Origin: Paracoccaceae bacterium
Lineage (GTDB): Bacteria > Pseudomonadota > Alphaproteobacteria > Rhodobacterales > Rhodobacteraceae
Length of the DNA: 44,357 nucleotides
NCBI GenBank assembly: GCA_024636555.1
Contig: JAGXGW010000048.1
Coordinates: forward strand, 1 to 44,357
Reading direction: 5' to 3'
This document shows, one piece after another, positions 42,912-44,357 of this stretch (its first letter is position 1; the number at the start of each line of letters is the position of its first letter). The notes beneath the pieces were generated by a model. It saw only the letters and a list, made by a program, of their open reading frames with translations, was not told the DNA's origin and searched no databases. The position numbers and the translations under genes are program-made.

Positions 42912-42995
42912 GCCGCAGCCCGCCGCCGTATTGCCCGCATCTCCCCCCGCGAAAGGGGAGTACACCGGGGATATATGGCGGCAGGCGTCATGGGA

Positions 42996-44357
42996 TCACT
43001 CGAACTCCATGATCACGGCATCCACCGACAGGCTGTCACCGGCCGCCGCGTTGATCTTGGCGACAACACCCTTGCGATCCGCGCGCAGGATGTTTTCCAT
43101 CTTCATCGCCTCGACCGTGCAAAGCGCCTGGCCGTCCTGCACCTCGTCGCCCACCTCGACATTGATCTTCACGATCAGGCCGGGCATCGGGCAGAGAAGC
43201 AGTTTCGAGGTATCTGGCGGTGTCTTCTCGATCATCAGGCTGGCCAGTTCCGCCTGACGCGGGGTCCGCACATGCACCTTGAGATCAGCCCCGCGCGAAC
43301 GCACCCGGAACCCGCCCGAGATCTTGCCGATCTTGAGCACCAGCGGTTCACCGTTCACATCCACCACGGCCAGTTGCTTGCCGGGTGTCCAGTCGCTGGT
43401 CACACGCAGTTCCGTGCCATCCTCGAAGCATACCGTCGATCCGCCGTGATCAGCACGGATCGTCACCGGGTAGCGCTCTCCCTGCAACGAGACGACCCAG
43501 TCGGAGCCGACCTTGCGCTCGTGATTGTCCATTCGACCCGACACACGGGCGCGCCGGATCTCGCCCACGCGGTGCATCGCGGCTGTGGCTGCCGCAATCC
43601 GGCGCAGTACGTCCTCGGGAAGTTCCACGCCATTGAACCCGTCGGGGAATTCCTCGGCGATGAAGGCGGTCGTGATCGTGCCGGCCACGAATTTGGGATG
43701 ATCCATCACGGCGCTGAGAAACGGCAGGTTGTGGCCGATCCCTTCCACCTCGAAACCGTCCAGCGCGTTGCGCATCGCCTCGATCGCATCGGCGCGGGTT
43801 TCGCCCCATGTGCACAGCTTGGCGATCATCGGATCGTAATACATGCTGATCTCGCCGCCCTCGTAGACGCCGGTATCATTGCGGACCACGTGGCCCGCCT
43901 GCGCCACTTCCGCAGGAGGGCGATAGCGTGTCAGACGCCCGATGGAGGGCAGGAAATTGCGATAGGGGTCTTCAGCGTAAAGGCGACTTTCCATCGCCCA
44001 GCCGTTCAGTTTCACATCGGATTGCTTGATCGACAGCGCCTCGCCATAGGCGACGCGGATCATCTGTTCGACCAGATCGACGCCGGTGATCAGCTCCGTC
44101 ACAGGATGTTCCACCTGCAAACGCGTATTCATTTCGAGGAAATAGAACTTTCGGTCACCATCCACGATGAACTCGACCGTCCCCGCAGAGGTATAGCCGA
44201 CGGCTGCGGCCAGCGCGCAGGCCTGCGCCCCCATCGCCGCGCGTGTCGCCTCGTCAAGGAACGGCGAAGGCGCCTCTTCGATGACCTTCTGGTTACGCCG
44301 CTGGATCGAACACTCGCGGTCGCCGAGGTGGATCACATTGCCGAACTCGTCGCCGAA
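42996..44357 (-). CDS. pccA: Acetyl/propionyl-CoA carboxylase alpha subunit, 3' part
   Basis: Biotin-dependent acyl-CoA carboxylase alpha subunit, most likely propionyl-CoA carboxylase; the start lies beyond the window. The visible part contains the end of the biotin carboxylase domain (EMNTRLQVEHPVTELITGVDLVEQMIR; the carboxylase C-terminal segment ESRLYAEDPYRNFLPSIG), a linker domain and the C-terminal biotin carrier domain with EAMKMEN, the Lys being about 35 residues from the end. The product would feed the nearby methylmalonyl-CoA mutase. Biotin attachment predicts need of BirA, not encoded here. Confidence 0.94.
   Translation of the reverse strand, partial: FGDEFGNVIHLGDRECSIQRRNQKVIEEAPSPFLDEATRAAMGAQACALAAAVGYTSAGTVEFIVDGDRKFYFLEMNTRLQVEHPVTELITGVDLVEQMIRVAYGEALSIKQSDVKLNGWAMESRLYAEDPYRNFLPSIGRLTRYRPPAEVAQAGHVVRNDTGVYEGGEISMYYDPMIAKLCTWGETRADAIEAMRNALDGFEVEGIGHNLPFLSAVMDHPKFVAGTITTAFIAEEFPDGFNGVELPEDVLRRIAAATAAMHRVGEIRRARVSGRMDNHERKVGSDWVVSLQGERYPVTIRADHGGSTVCFEDGTELRVTSDWTPGKQLAVVDVNGEPLVLKIGKISGGFRVRSRGADLKVHVRTPRQAELASLMIEKTPPDTSKLLLCPMPGLIVKINVEVGDEVQDGQALCTVEAMKMENILRADRKGVVAKINAAAGDSLSVDAVIMEFE

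Noticed and set aside
1-44357. tRNA genes, rRNA genes or CRISPR arrays
   Set aside because: No tRNA-like T-loop context, rRNA segment or regularly spaced direct repeats were seen in the intergenic regions.

Overview
The window looks like a chromosomal segment from an alphaproteobacterium of the family Rhodobacteraceae (roseobacter group). This rests on high-GC coding with strong third-position GC, a roseobacter-type Tad pilus locus, a short-form proline--tRNA ligase, a single LolC/E-type permease, an HdaA gene next to ppk, and a propionyl-CoA carboxylase / methylmalonyl-CoA mutase region. Both ends cut genes: topA at the left and the biotin-carrying acyl-CoA carboxylase subunit at the right. 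No tRNA, rRNA, CRISPR array or complete transposon was seen.

Layout. 1-3.7 kb: topA (3' part), then a 3-oxoacid CoA-transferase pair ending in a strong hairpin terminator. 3.8-4.7 kb: a lytic transglycosylase on the minus strand, diverging from the Tad locus. 5.1-16.1 kb: the Tad (tight adherence) pilus locus on the plus strand, with two Flp-type pilins, cpaB, the cpaC secretin, an OmpA-like lipoprotein, cpaE/tadZ, the cpaF/tadA ATPase, tadB, tadC, two TPR lipoproteins and the cpaA prepilin peptidase, followed by an AAA ATPase with a winged-helix-like N-terminus (16.2-17.6 kb). Hairpin-plus-T signals divide the pilus locus into probable transcription units (pilins and cpaB; cpaC and ompA; cpaE onward). 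No pseudopilin genes (tadE/F/G) are present.

17.9-19.4 kb: a minus-strand pair, a periplasmic DUF1007 protein with a canonical EF-hand loop and a NicO-type metal transporter with a His-rich loop. 19.7-22.0 kb: two unrelated alpha/beta hydrolases. 22.2-24.9 kb: parE, whose stop codon overlaps the start of an AT-rich, probably acquired HEPN-like gene. 25.0-25.9 kb: tandem c-type cytochrome lipoproteins. 26.1-27.3 kb: a small membrane protein and a DUF3047 protein, with a 102-bp inverted-repeat (MITE-like) element between them. 27.4-30.8 kb: lolD, lolC/E and proS on the minus strand.

31.2-36.8 kb: a plus-strand run of an AI-2E/PerM-family membrane protein, hdaA, ppk and ppx, tying DnaA regulation to polyphosphate metabolism by position. 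36.8-39.2 kb: minus-strand small genes (a secreted Met-rich protein, a TerB/J-domain protein, a GNAT acetyltransferase, a glyoxalase-like protein). 39.2-44.4 kb: methylmalonyl-CoA mutase, an overlapping sulfotransferase-like gene, a DUF4174 protein on the other strand, and the partial carboxylase alpha subunit; the mutase and carboxylase act in propionyl-CoA to succinyl-CoA conversion.

Outside genes, the most striking structure is a dispersed ~21-nt motif found at four loci (five copies, one inverted pair), always in intergenic DNA. The likeliest leads for new biology are the HEPN-like gene coupled to parE, the winged-helix/AAA ATPase attached to the pilus locus, and the EF-hand DUF1007/NicO pair.
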